Assembly: GCF_901933205.1 (NCBI RefSeq)
Contig: NC_044574.1
Location: 22,243,733-22,307,732, forward strand
Reading direction: 5' to 3'
Source: Camarhynchus parvulus
Taxonomy: Eukaryota; Chordata; Aves; Passeriformes; Thraupidae
DNA length: 64,000 nucleotides
Below are positions 48,501-62,180 of the stretch, piece after piece; within the stretch, counting starts at the first letter, position 1; every line of letters starts with the position of its first letter. The notes under the pieces are model-generated. The model was not told where the DNA came from. It worked only from the letters and a program-made list of their open reading frames with translations, and did no database searches. A program made the translations under genes and the position numbers.

Positions 48501-51500
48501 TTGAATTTTGCAACAACAGTCATCAGTGTCTGCACCATATTACTATTTACTACTACTATTACATCTATTACCACATTACTAATTCTACTCTCTATATGTG
48601 GAAGAGGTTTTACAGCAACTTCTCTGAGCTAGAGAGAAGTTTGATAAAAGGATCCATGTTTACCCCTGAAAGAATTTCCTACCAAGGTCGTTGACATGGA
48701 AACCAAGAAAGAGAGAAGGATAAATAAGAGAAACCTGCAACTCTCTATTCCAATAAGCACTTTGTTTGTTTCTTCTGACCAACGAGTAAAGTGTAAACTT
48801 AGGAGTTTTTTAAGAGTGAATAAAAAGCATGCATGCATGCTAGAATAAAGATGGTTTTGAAGCCTTCTGAAAATGGAGTGTGTTGTTTTGTGTTGTCTCC
48901 ATCTCAACTATGACATCTATGCATTGCAGCAACATAAAAAAATCCTAATATTTTTCAAATAATTAAATATATAGCTTCAATAATTTCATATAGAGCTACA
49001 GAAAAATTTGTTACAACCAAATGTAGTGTCAGAATACCACAAAAAAATGCTCAGGTTAAAGTAAAATTTTTATTGATTCTTTCCTCAAATTATATAAACC
49101 TGCAAAGATCTTTATCCCATTCTGTCTTGTTTCTTCAGTAGGTTGTTACAGTGTTCTTAACTCAATCTAAACTTTACATTTCATTTTTTTGTCCCTGTAG
49201 AACAAAGGCTTTAAAAGTAGGAACAATGATTATCATTCTATCACATTTTAGTTACTCCTTTAATAAATCCCTTCATGTCATGCAGTATTTCAAATTCTTC
49301 AATGTCATTTCCTGGAAGAACCATTTAACAAAGGTGGAATTCATATAACTATTGCTTTCAAAAATATTAATATCATTTTGGATGGTGTCTGGCCAACTAC
49401 TCAGGGAAATCTATCACCCATTTGTTAAAATTTTTTACCAACTTTTCTCTCACATTAGCCCTCAATTTCTGTAATCTCTGAGCCTCATGATGAGAAGGTA
49501 GTTGGAATAGGCTTTTTCATTCATGCCTCCTAGGTATGTGAGCTGCTGCCAAGTGAGGGGAGATTGGTTTATGTGTAGTTTTATCTGTAGTGAGAGTCAG
49601 GATTGCTAAAGCTGGACTTAAAGCTAAATGAGAATAAGGCTGAGGAATTAGATTTCTTAACAAATTAGATTTCTAAATAAGTTTTGACCACATCTTGTAG
49701 GTAAAGGAGCTAATTCTTATCAGAGTTAGAGACCTCACTGAACCCAGGCTCAGCACTGTGTGGCTGTAATGATCAAACTGTGATTACTTACTAGGAATCT
49801 TTAAATGGGAAACAGTTTGGCTACCCCACTTATCAACATTGTTTAAGACCTCTGAACTATCCTTTTAGCCTTTATCTCTGCAATAACTGTGCATAGACAA
49901 AAAGGAAGGTGGCAAACAGAGATATCAACCTATAGCCCTTGAGTGTGCTGCAGACATAGTTAAACAATCTGCTCTCTATATTGCCCTCTAGGGGTATGTT
50001 TGTGCACATGGTATCTATATAAAGAAAATGAAATTAATCTGATTCTCAGGTTTCCTTTGCTTTGTGCATTCATCTTCATCAGGAGCAAGTGCAACATTCA
50101 GCTGAACCCAAGGAGAATTGTTCAAACCCAATTAGTACTCTAAAGGTGTGAAATTATTGCAAAAGCACCAGAGCAAGGTTAGAAAAACATTTAAGACAGT
50201 TTGAATCTGAAATAACACTAAGCTGATGCTTAATGGGTATCTTTCACAGTGAAAGATTACTGGACAACTCTGTGATTCAATTATAACATCATTCTATTTG
50301 TATTACAGGGAAGGCAGTTTAAAATACCCTTTCTGTGGCTAATGAACACTGGAACAATGTTCTTCATTACCACAAGGTGTCACTTTTACAACTGTTGGAT
50401 GAACAACAAAGTTTAAAAGTAAAATATTAGATGGAATCATTCCCTACTTTTTCCTGAAATTGCTATGCTAGTTTCTCTAATTTGCTTATTACATTTGGTA
50501 TGAAAATCGAATTAGCTACATATTAGATCCGAGTAGACATCTCATTAAGAATAATATGTGTAGTTTAGCATCTGTTTCTGCTTTTGAAATTTTAGGAACA
50601 AGCTACAACTTCCTTACATTTGCTAATTGTTTAGATTTTTATAATATTTGTGATATAATTAATATTGCTCCAAATTTAGGTATTGCACATTGGATATTAG
50701 TTAGAGAATACTGCTAATAATTCTGCCCTTTGGCTAATCACTTGTGCATTTATAGAAGCATAGCCTAGAATATTTTTAGATAAGGCTGTGACTACTGTTC
50801 TTTTAAAAAAATTTCAGCAGTAGTCCTTTTTTAATTTACTCAGTCTACAAATTCACAGACTCACATGCTCAGGCTCACCTCAAGCTCACACAGAGCTGCA
50901 GCAGCCTCACCCCTGCTAGGCTACTGAGTTCAGCAATCCCTGACAGTTGCAATGAAAAATGTGTGTGTCCTAAGCCATTGTGGGTCAGTAAAAACATCCC
51001 CATGAGCTTCTACACACTTCAAATAAAACATATCTGAAGTATTAAACAATTGCAGTTTATTTAAGATCATAGAAGAGCCTAAGATATGTCTTAAGCAAAC
51101 CTGTCTAAATAGTTGCATGATTTAAAACTTAAAATTTCAGTCTAAACCAGAAAGACAAATTAAAGTATATCACTATTTCTGTTATTGTTAGAAAATTGAT
51201 AAAGGAAACAGGAAATATACAGAAGTGTTTTCAGGGAAGGTCTTGATCTAAGTGGACTTGTTACTGCAACTTTAATGGAAAAACCCCAAATATTTAATTG
51301 TGAGGGTTTGGGGTTTTTTTCCCGTGGTTTCTCACTCAAAGGAAAAAAAAAAAAAAAACTAAAAAAACCAATATTTTTTAAAGAATTTAAATGTTCCTTT
51401 TTTTTACCATCAACATAACTTACTAATTTTCTCATAGCATACTTTGTAAAATTATCAGCTACAGTGACACTTTTAACAAATCACGTATATCTATAACATT

Positions 51501-54500
51501 TCTCATCAATTTTAATAAGCTGGTGTGATTTTATAATTGCCTTGTAATCACTAATGTGGTAAATATCAGTGCATTTCTACTTGGTAAATGCACTTCAATT
51601 GCTTAAGAGAACATTTACTGTGACATCCTCTTTTATAAATCTGGAAGGTCTGTTCTTTCACTTATATAGAAGTAAAACCTGTTCATTATAATGAAACATT
51701 AAACTTTAAAAAAAACCACTATCATTTCTTTTGAGATGTGCCATTTCAGAAAAATTTGTTTCCAAATTTGACGGAAGCCTCTGAGGGAAAATGCAAATTA
51801 AATTATATCTATCATAAAATATTTATGCATTTATAGTGCATGTTTAAAAAAAAAAAAATCAAGGAGCATCTCTGAAACAAAAGGAGGTCACGAGAACCAA
51901 GAGGAAACTGGTTAAGTTAGATTTGTAATCAGATATCTTGAATGCATTTTGGCATATTTTAAACCACTACTCCAGGGTGACTGAGATCCATAAATGCACT
52001 GAAAAAGACTTTGGGGAAATGAAATGAAACTGACAGTTTTTCCTTAAGTGATCATCTAAATTTAACCACAAAGGTCAGTTAGCAATATGCACATTTGCAT
52101 AATGATACATAGCCTCAGACAACAGACAACTAATTCATAGATGAGTAGCTGGTTTCAAAAACTGGCTGACAAAGTAACTACTTCTAACAGAAACTATGAG
52201 TTCTAGAAAGAAAAATAATTGCTCTTATTCTGCTGTTATTTCTCTTCTTTTTAACAAAAAGAGAAGTTAATTTTTTTTAAAAAATCATGATGGTTTGTGT
52301 GAGGTGTTGCTGGTGAGAAACTGATATTAAGTCTCAGACAACACCATGTGAAACTGTCTTTGAAAGGTCATAACCTTTTAATATTTCTGCAATACAAACA
52401 CTCTGTTCCTGTAGGATTCAATGCAATTCAATGCACAGTGTTAGCATATTATACATTACCAATAAATGCAAAACCAGTAATTTGGTGGATTAAACCAGTG
52501 TGTGTTGAAATTCCTCATTTACATGAGGAACTTATTACATATATGTTACATGTTTCACATGGTTATTTTGGAATAGATGGAGTGTGATTCTTGGACCAAA
52601 TGCCTGTGATCCTAGAGCTATGAAGCCATGAGGAATTGTTACCAAATGCTGAGGAAATTATCATAAAATGTCTTAGCTTATTAAAATTTGCAAAAATGCT
52701 GTTGTATCTTAGCTTTGATGAAGTTCACTGGAGAAATACAGGACCTACTGATTAAAATTCAAGCATGCATGTCAACTTTTCCCAGGATGAAAGTGTCCAG
52801 ATCTTTGGTTGTAATTCAGAACAATATACACTTCATACCCAGTTAACCATTTACAACAATAGACAGGCAAGGAAGAGATAATTGGATACTGTCCTGTAGC
52901 ATACTGCTATATTAAATCTTCCAAATGATTTCTTAATTATTGTGTTCTAAATTTGTGAATAGAACTGTCTGACTAATCCTTTTGTTTTAAATGAAAGGAA
53001 AACAAATATAAATCCACTAACTCTTTCTCAATGAGCAGCAGTAGAAATTGTACAAAAAATTTCATGAAAGATTTTGGATTTATTTGCTTCTGTATAGTTT
53101 TTTACTAAGTGCAAACATGAATAGGACAATTAATTCAGGTTGCCATTTTTAGTTTATAATAGAAAAAACTAGAATCAGAACATCTTCAAAAATACATAAT
53201 AGCTTAGTTCTTTCAGATGTGAAGAAACAGTCCAGATTTGAACACTGACATTACCATAACTTATATCAATCATGTATCTAGGGGAAAAGGAGACACTAAC
53301 TCTAGATTGTATAGGTAATTCAGGAAAAGAATTAAAGAAAACCAATAATGGTCTGGAAGATTTAATTTGGATATTTAAGAACATGTGGGTTAACATAAGC
53401 ATGTGTGTCTTTGCTTAACAATTACAAAGGATGTGGTAGAAACGTGGGCATTTAAAATCTCTAAAAGCCAGGACTTCAAAAAGTGTTATTATTACTTGGG
53501 GTATATCGCCAGGATTAGAAAGAATAGCTTAAAACTTCAGAGATAAATTTTTATTTACTAGATATGTAAAAATAATTTGTCAATAAAATATCAAGTAAAT
53601 TACCCAAGTATTCACTCATATTGTCAACTGGAAAACTGGCAGCTGTAATTCCCAGTGAACACCATTTCCATTATCTGACATATCCATGATTTCTACTGAT
53701 GCTGAGAACTATCTTTTAGGGCAATCTGGTACCCTTTGAAGGATGAACTCACGTCAGCTCTCTATTTAGCACTTACTTTTAATATTTAGGTCTATCCTTT
53801 TTACTTCCTTAGGATAAGTTCTATCTCTTTTGACAGCAAAGAATAAAGGAGTTCATGGTGGTTGGTTACCTTCTCAAGCAAATGTGTCCATATAAGTTTT
53901 TGCAGCTGTATTCCTGTTGAACAGTGAAGTTGGACATAAGCCAAGTACAGGCTGATGGTTCAGACCTATTCCTCTTCTACTTTGTCTAAATAGCAGCCCA
54001 ATACTGTCATCTGGTGCTTCTCTTTCTCCCTTCACACAGAGAATTCAGTCAGGCTTTGATGTGCTTCAGAGATGAAGGACAGAGTAAATGGGGTTTTTTT
54101 CCATTTTAATACCTGTAAATTAAAATACACTATTTAAAATACATTCATTAATTTAGCTGCATTTGTTCGTAAATAATTCTTGAGCCTGGGATTAGAATTT
54201 CAATGAATCTACATTAGCACGGTCAAAATATGCCAGTATTTCTACATTATGGAGCAGTTGTTCATATTTAGCTCTCTGCTGTGAGGATAAGGTTCTCTGA
54301 CATTGACCACACAATCTATACAGACACTACACAGGGAAGCATATAACATTCAAATCTATATCAATATGACTTAGCCACAATGGCTTCAATTTTTTTCCCT
54401 TCAAATGTTAATTTACATCCTCATCCCCTCACACAATTTATTTCTTGCAGCAAGAATCAAAGAGGTATTAAAAGACTGTTGCAAATATAAAATACTCACG

Positions 54501-57026
54501 ACTAAACCATAATCCTTGCTCATCTGTGAGATATAAACACTTCCAATTAAATGAAAAATTCAGCCTCGAGATCTTTCCTTCCTCTTCTAGCAAATGATTT
54601 ACACAGGGGTTTACACACTAGTCTGTGGCTTTATTGGCACTGCAGGTGTAATGCACTTATAAAAGTTGTTGCACCAGCATGTAAACAGTGCAAACAGTGA
54701 GCAGCTGATGAAAAAAATGCATAAATTAGAAAGACCTGACAGCTTTTTTCCTTACATCTTTCTCAGTAATTCTTATTTTAGAACACGCTCTAATAGGATA
54801 AATACTTTTCTTGAACTTAAGATTGTAACAGGTACTCTCCTCTCAGGCTTGTTAAATCTCACAGCATAGACAGATTCTTGATTATGAGCAAACTGGGACA
54901 TCTGAACCTGAGCAAGAAAAACAGCTTTATATAACCAATCTGTTGATTCCATCAAAAGCAGAAATAATTTTAGCATATAGTGAGAATAAAATTACAAAAT
55001 GTAAATGTTGATTTTACTCCATTAAATTTTGTAAGAGCAGACCTATATGCACTTAGTCATAATGTTGGCAGCATGAAGAAATAACCATGAGCTTTAAAAG
55101 GAAAGGAGACTTTCATTTAGTAAATCTCTTAAAGCACTTTAGAGGCACGCACAAGATAAGAGAAACGCTCTTTTGAAATACAATAAAAAACTATTATAAG
55201 AATAGTGTATATGAATATTGAGACAGAAAAATCTATCTTGAAAAATATAAAATAGGTCAAAATATATATCATGGTGTAAATGATACTTGTAATCCTAATA
55301 TGAACACCACAAAGAAGAGTATAATGCAATTATACTGCATTTCTGCATTTCAAACTGCATTTCAAACGCCATTAAGTGTGCATTACATTCACTGAAGTCA
55401 ATGGCAAAAGTAAGATATTTACTTGTAACTCACAGTATCTTTGAATTTCATTTGCTTTTAATTTCTTGCTTTCTTGTGTTGCAATTCTGCCATCAGCAAA
55501 AATTTTTGGTGACTACTGAATTCATCCATAAAGTATGATGTATTATATTTCATATCCAACAGATAAAAACCAATCACTGGAATTACAATCCCCAACATTC
55601 ACACCCAAATTCCCAAAATCCAAGACTCACAGGAATTATTTCACTTTGGTATTTGTTCTTTTAAGTTTTAGATTTCTTTGTCTCTTTTCCAAGAAGAATA
55701 TCTTTAACAAAAGATGATCTATTGCTCTTGGTAATTAATATGAGTAATTGCAAGGCAGGTAATTGAGTGCGAGTTAATTATGATTTATCAGTAAGCAAAA
55801 TTTAGATGAGATATACAAAGGGTTCTTGGAAGACAGAATAGTAAATTGTCAATGTAGATAAAAAAACCCAAACCATAAGTCTTAACTGCTACAAATAATT
55901 TTGCATTTCTCTTTTACAGTAACTTCAGTTGCCTTTTTCATGTTTAATTTAGTACCATAGGTGGTTTTGTTTTAATATCCAACAGATAGAATTCCTATTA
56001 TGTATTTGAAATACCTCATTGGTTTGTATTTAAGCCTGTGTTCTCTTCTGTCTCTGATTCTACAAAAGAGGTAGAATTTTTCAAATATTATTTTATCTTT
56101 TCAATCTTTTATCACCATTTCTTCAATACATTTTTTCTCCTGTTCATTTATCTGGATTTTGCAGCAGGGAACTTACTTTAAGTATTTTAAATGGAAATTA
56201 TATAATGTGTCTGGAGCAGGATGTCAACCACTTCCATGTTTTGCTGTTGAGATTCTGCGTTTATTGAACTTCCAACCCTTACCAAGTGCAACAGCAAAGA
56301 ACATATCTGAAGTCAACTTACATGACCTATTACTCTTTCATTTTTTGCTCAAATATATAAATTGAAAAACTCTGGACAAAAAGAAGACAGTGTGTGGTGA
56401 ACATTTGCGGGTTCAGGCACTGGAGACAGACAAACTTGAAATATATATGTGATAAAGCAGCAAAATGGCACAGAGGAAAGCAATGAAAGTCTTCCTGAGG
56501 GAAGGCAGGTTTAAAAGTTTCCAACATATCAATCAGCACAGATATTTCTGATCCCTTCCTGAAATACTGCTGGCAAATAGTTTATAGAAGTTAGAACATC
56601 TTCCTCTATGTGAAGCCCTCCATGTGTGTTGAAAAAAAGTCTCCAAATTTGTTTTAAAGGAAAGCAAAAATGCATTGAGAACCATATAGATGGAGGGGAA
56701 AGTTTTAAGGAAAGAGACAGCAAATTACCATGTATTGCATTGCTTTCACAAATAACTAAAATCCACATGATCAAAAATGAAAGTTGCATTGCACAAAATG
56801 TTGTTTACTGATTAAAAGCCATTATATTTGCTGCTATATCAAGATCATTTATGACAAGACTGATTAGGAGAACAGTTCTACTCACTGATTTGCAGAGATA
56901 GATGGGATCATTATGAACATATAATTTTATTTCATATAAAAAAGCCAGAGAATATCTACCTATTATTGGGTATATTAATGATAATCCAAATAGCCTTTGA
57001 CCAAAAAGAATTAACTAAATGTCATG
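45526..57026. other. gene desert interval
   Basis: About 11.5 kb without a recognisable exon, RNA gene or defined transposable element. Short tandem repeats are present at 46289-46348 and at about 46968-47002 (TTAGTGTACTTGTCA twice), and a GCATGC run lies near 48828. Frames such as 52348-52587 read open but have no family motif or splice context. Confidence 0.5.
46289..46348. repeat. three tandem 18-bp units
   Basis: CAGAATTGTTACCTGCAC occurs at 46289-46306, 46313-46330 (one change, C to G) and 46331-46348. The first two are separated by TAGAGC. Confidence 0.92.
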
Positions 57027-57032
57027 GTTGGA

Positions 57033-57413
57033 TGTGTCGGTTGTCACAAGGGTTCTTGTGTGAAGGAAGAGTTGAGATCCTTGACTCCATGATCAGAAGG
57101 CTTGATTTATTATTTTATGATATATACATATACTGTAACTATACTAAAAAGAAAAAGGAGATTTCCAGGGGCTGCTACCTAAGCTAAGAATAGAATAGAA
57201 TGATAACAAGGCAGCTCTCTCCGACTCTGTCTGAGAGAGCTCAGTTCTGGATTGGCCATCAACCACAAACATCCAAGGTGGGCCAATCCAGACTGACCCA
57301 TTGCATTCCACAGCAGCAGATAACCTATTGTTTATGTCTATCTCTGAGGCCACAGATTCTCAGAAGGAAAAATCCTAAAGAAAGGATTTTTCACAAAGAG
57401 AATGTCTGCGACA
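57033..57413 (-). mobile_element. solo LTR (class II-like), same family as 32550-32942
   Basis: A 381-bp element TGTGTCGG…TGCGACA flanked by a perfect GTTGGA duplication at 57027-57032 and 57414-57419. It shares long stretches with the element at 32.55 kb, including 'tgactccatgatcagaaggc', 'gcattccacagcagcagata' and 'aatcctaaagaaaggatttt'. Both are in the same orientation. The AATAAA on the minus strand (complement of 57106-57111) points to minus as sense. No internal retroviral genes are present. Confidence 0.92.
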
Positions 57414-57419
57414 GTTGGA

Positions 57420-59089
57420 CAACCTTTTCCATTGACTAGTTTATTAGGTAATTTTCATTTTATGCATATTCAAATTAATAAAGTGGAAACTCACTTCTGA
57501 AGTTGATCAAAACTTGCAGTCAGCCTTGGAAACCTAGTTTGTCATTATTTCAACCCATGTTAATGCTTGTTTATGAACTGCAGCACCAACTTTATCAGAT
57601 TCTGTGATAATACCCTCTGCAGGTGGAACTGGACATGAGCACAATTCCACCAGCCTTGGGCTAGGAAGTCTTCCAAATGCAGGAGGAACAGGAAAGTATT
57701 GCCTAAATGTGCAAGAAAACTTTGAAATGCTTTATGTATTTCAAGTCACAAAATGCTTATATCAGTGCGCATTTATTATAAACAATATATTTATGCTGTA
57801 CTGAAGGAGAGCTAGAGTTACAGCAATTTCATTTAAACAGGCAGCATACTTGGAAATAAACTCCACTGTCATCTGCTCCACTGAAAATGCTGGGACAGTA
57901 CCAGTAGTAGTGATTAAATATAATCTCATGTCTGAGTTGATTGAAGCCTCCAACAAAGAACATGCCACTTTGTGTTTCAGGAGGCTTCTGAAGATTATTC
58001 TAATGCTGCATTTCCGGGGACCCGATTAAAACTTAATTGAAGTTTTTGAAGGTGAAATGTTACATTTCTGGATTTTCCCAGACTTACTTTTAGTTTTTCA
58101 GTACTTTTTTTCCTGTAGAAAATGTTAGCACCTACTACAAACAAGACTTTGTCAAAGCTTAACACATCAGCTTAAATCTTCCTTAAAAAATGTTAGTTAG
58201 AAGATCAGCATCAATAAGGTGCTATCACATGGGACACCTGAGCTGGATTCATCTACGGAGAAACCTTCAACTGACCAATTCAATATCTACTTTTCCTCAA
58301 CTACAGCTGAGATTAGCAGCTGGCCATAGAAAAGATGCATTTAGTGGCATTTGAAGCTTAACATTCAGATTAAGCACTGTTTTTCTGAGCTTTTCAAATA
58401 GAGGAAATATGATTTAACTAAAGCAGAGCCTTTCACTGGAGACCTGTCCTGGAAGTCAGCATCAGGGATCCCACATGTCAGGACAGATAAACCCTCATCT
58501 GTGCTGCAAGTTCTGAATCTGTTATTTATTTCCAAGGCACATGTCAGCTTTCAGATCCCATGAGCTAACTTCAGTGTATCTGCCCATATCCACTACCTGT
58601 TCCCAAGTGAATTTTAGCCCTTTCTAATCCTCCTTCCCTGTTTTCAGTGGGCCAGCTTCTCATCAAATGTACCAAACATAAAGCTGTTAAATACCACTTA
58701 TGCATTCTATTAAACTCATGACTCCTGCTGTGTTACTGGCTCTCTGGAGATGTACACAGGCTGCACTGCTCAGAATGACACGAGGCTCTGCAATTTTCTG
58801 TGCCTACATCTGAAATGAGATGCTGAACCAATATAAAAAAACAGCACTGTACTCCCTCATCTTTTCCAGGTTCTCATCCAGCCCCAAGGTGATCTCATGC
58901 TGTTATCTTCTAGTTTATCTAGGTGACTGAAAACTGCCTCCTGGACAAAGAGATAGATCCAGTCAGTTGACAGTGGGACAGGAGAGATTGGTGTGAGCTT
59001 CCTGGGTTGTCATCAGTGAGTTCTTAGATCAGCTGGGCCAGTCTTACATACTGACACTAAGAAAACAAGTTTCTTTTTTCAGTTTCTCC
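57420..59089. other. non-coding interval
   Basis: No gene or assignable repeat was seen. Confidence 0.45.
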
Positions 59090-59175
59090 TTGGCTCTTGT
59101 ATTTTAATCTGTGCCCATTGTCTCTTGTCCTCTCACTGGACACTGCTGAGAATTTACATCTTCCCATTTGGTATT
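59090..59175 (-). mobile_element. CR1 LINE fragment
   Basis: The + strand reads 'cccattgtctcttgtcctct' then CACTGGACACTGCTGAGAA, the reverse complement of the CR1 'cagtgacaggacaagaggca' block. It is short and diverged. Confidence 0.5.
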
Positions 59176-61378
59176 AATAGAATCTGGTTGGTTAATTGCA
59201 TGGTCTGTCTTGCCCATATTGTTGTATGACTTTTCTTGCCAATACAGTCCAATTCTGTTCCTTTATATACTTAAATTTTAGTTCTCAAAAGTCTTACCCC
59301 ACAAAAATCACACTTTCTTTTTACTATGGAAAAAAATAGAATGGTTTGCTTCCTAAGTGTTTATTCACAAAAGATATCAGTAATGTCAATACAAGGCTTG
59401 TAGGACTGAAAAATTGCTGTTGTCAAAGGCATAGGCTATTTGAGTGTGATAGAAATATCTTACAAATTTGAAAAAACCAAAATCCCTTTTGTATGCTTGT
59501 TTTCACAGGTCCTTTACAGATTATTCTCCTATGTTTTCCCATTATAGAGAGCTGTTTATCAAAACTTCCAATACTTTTGTCCTATGACTGCTCTTCCAGT
59601 GTGACATCTTCTGGTTTCATAATAATTGAATTTGATCAGATGTTTTTAGTCGCACTACTTTTTTCCTGAAGTCTGTATGTGGCTGTATCTGTATCTCAGG
59701 AGATACTTGCTCTGTACAAGAGACTGTATGCTTATTTTTCCTTATTTTTTTCAATGACACCTTTAAGACAGGCTAAAGATAGACAGACAAATATACAATT
59801 TGACAATTGTATGCATGATGCTCATATATTACAGCATTCTGCAGAAGAACAGAAAAATTAAAAGTTTTTCCCAATAACTATGAAAATCTGTCAAAGGGAC
59901 AATTTTAGACTGAGATGATTGGGCAGATGCCAGACAAAAATAGTACTATAAATTTCACAGTGGCACTGGCTTTTAAGCTGCCTGGATTTTGCACTCAAAA
60001 ATCAGTCCCTTACACAAATTCAACTTCTTCTGTGTGTATTTACAATGGAAAATTGAAATTTTTGCACCATTGGGGCTGCATAAACAATGGAAAGAAAAAA
60101 AGATTTTAATAACATCACTTAGCTTAACTGCATAGACATTGAGTATTTTGTTTAGTTTGCTGCATGTCTTTGATCTCTTCACTGGCACAGCTCCCTAGCA
60201 AAATATTTTGTCTCCAGGATGATACTCTGAAATTTAAAGGCACAAACTGACAGAACAATGATAACAAAATAGAGAGTCAGATGATAATGGAAAATAGTCT
60301 TTGTCACCATCTAATGGTAATTCCTTCTCCTAGGAGTCACAGAATCAATGCATTTTCTGGAAAGGGAGAAGCAAGTCTTTCCTTACAAAAGAATAAGAAC
60401 AAAATTATTTTTTAATTAAAGCAATGCAGGAACCTCTCTTGTAAGGGTTACTGGTGATACATGATCCTAGCCTCTTGCATCTTTGTTTACCCATATAAGT
60501 GTGATCTCATTTTGGGTAAGCAGAGATGAGCAGTTCTGCTTTCATCTTTTTCTTTAACATACATTTTGGTTTACAATTCTGAGCTATCACATTTCTTCTC
60601 CTCTCCTCACAATAATGCAGCTGTCACCCAATACAGAATATTTGTATGAAAAAAATAAAAGCAATGCTATTGCAATATGTTGGTTGACATAATAAGTATT
60701 TATGCACAGCCAGCAATGATGACAGTAATTTGAAAAAATTAAAATATTTTGCACTTCTTATCAGCAAAGAAATTAAGAACAGATAAAACCACTTTGTTTT
60801 ATCCACTGACATTTACAACTCAAAGATATTCTACTTTTAGTTTTAACTAGTGGAATTTCTTCCCAAAGTTTTAGTTTTCTCATGCTCACCCTGAACCATG
60901 ATTTTCATTTTACCCATCCAATGAAAGTGTAGCCAATTTTTTTTGGCTACACTTTGGAAGGGAAGGAATGTGTGAAATCCATCTACTTTGTAAAGCTGTG
61001 TAAGTAACAATGTCTGAATCCAGAGATCAGTTTTCTAGGCTTTTTCCAGACAATGCAGTGGCACTAACATGTAATGCATCCAGGACAGCTTTCGTTTTTA
61101 GCTACGTGTGACATTGTGCTCTTTCTGCAAATACACATGTGCAAATTTTTGCAAAGCAGTAACACCCTCTTCAGCTAGAATGCTCAAACATCCTAGCAAC
61201 GTTTCATTTCAAGATCTTTACTGATTTAATTGTTTTCATATGTACACCATCAACTGCTCCATTTCTAAGAAATGTGCTTGTAGCTTCTAGAACTGATTAG
61301 AAAGTTACCCACACGCATGAAATCCGTATATGTACCACTTAATGTGCTAAATTAAAGACATGATGTGAAACAACCTCA
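59176..61378. other. non-coding interval
   Basis: No gene was recognised; a long perfect inverted repeat at 60924-60955 is listed separately. Confidence 0.45.
60924..60955. repeat. 13-bp perfect inverted repeat with T6 loop
   Basis: Arms AAAGTGTAGCCAA (60924-60936) and TTGGCTACACTTT (60943-60955) pair fully around six T. No neighbouring gene end explains it as a terminator. Confidence 0.9.
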
Positions 61379-61384
61379 TGACTC

Positions 61385-62174
61385 TGTTGCGGTGTGACCA
61401 CTTTTCTGTTCCTAGTTTTGTTTTGTATTCAAGTTATATTGTCAATGTTTCAAGTTATGTTCGGTTGGTATGTTCTGTTCCCCTCATTTATTTGTTATAT
61501 TGGTTCTGCCTCGGGCTCCCTCCCTGCCTTCCCCTTCTACAGTTAGATGTCAATCCCAGGTTGTCTAGGGAACTCCCGCCATTTTGTATCAGTTTTCCAG
61601 TCAGTCTGTTATCCTCTCTAATGTTGCTATGGTTTCTCCCAAACCCCTCCTATGTTTCCCCGCCAACCTCCCTGTCCATCACTCTCTGCCCACACCCTCT
61701 CCCTAGAACCTTCTACTCTGGGCAGAGAGTGATTGGAGCAGGAGTTGTTTCCCCTCCCCAACTTGTCTCCCATTCGATGTTGTGTCGTATCAATCATTAC
61801 ATTCTGTATTCTCATTTGCCTGGGGGCGGGTTTCTCCTCCCCTCGGGAACCTTTTATAATCTCAGTTGACCTCGCCCCTCAGCACATTTCCCTGCAGCTT
61901 TCCTTCCCTCTTGAATAAACGCGATCCCTGCTGCGGAGACCTGCCTGCCTTCTTGCCCTTCTTCACGTCTGCGTTTAGCTGCTGCGTGTGTCTACCTTGT
62001 CTAACAAGGCGCTGCATTCCCCGCCACGCCGCTAGGGAAAGCGCCTTAGGCAGCCGCACGCCCCGCCTGCCTCCCACACGGAGTCTGGGCTGAGCGGCCG
62101 CGTGGCTGTCGTACCTAAGCTGCTGTGGTGCCTTCCTGTGGGCTAGCCGAGCGTTGACTTCTCGCACCGCCGCA
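61385..62174 (+). mobile_element. solo LTR, 790 bp, GC-rich 3' half, perfect TSD
   Basis: Runs from TGTTGCGGTG to CACCGCCGCA and is flanked by a perfect TGACTC at 61379-61384 and 62175-62180. A TATAAT lies at 61855-61860 and AATAAA at 61914-61919, giving the U3-R-U5 order on the + strand. About 250 bases of CpG-rich U5-like sequence follow. Many CpG sites survive, which in a bird genome argues for a recent insertion. The 163-codon frame at 61378-61869 starts just before the element and lies almost entirely in the U3 part; it shows no viral protein motif. The 6-bp duplication points to a class II endogenous retrovirus. Confidence 0.9.
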
Positions 62175-62180
62175 TGACTC

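Noticed and set aside
61378..61869. 163-codon protein gene
   Set aside because: It starts just before the LTR and lies almost wholly in its U3 region. It is rich in Ser/Pro/Leu by base composition and shows no recognisable viral or host motif.
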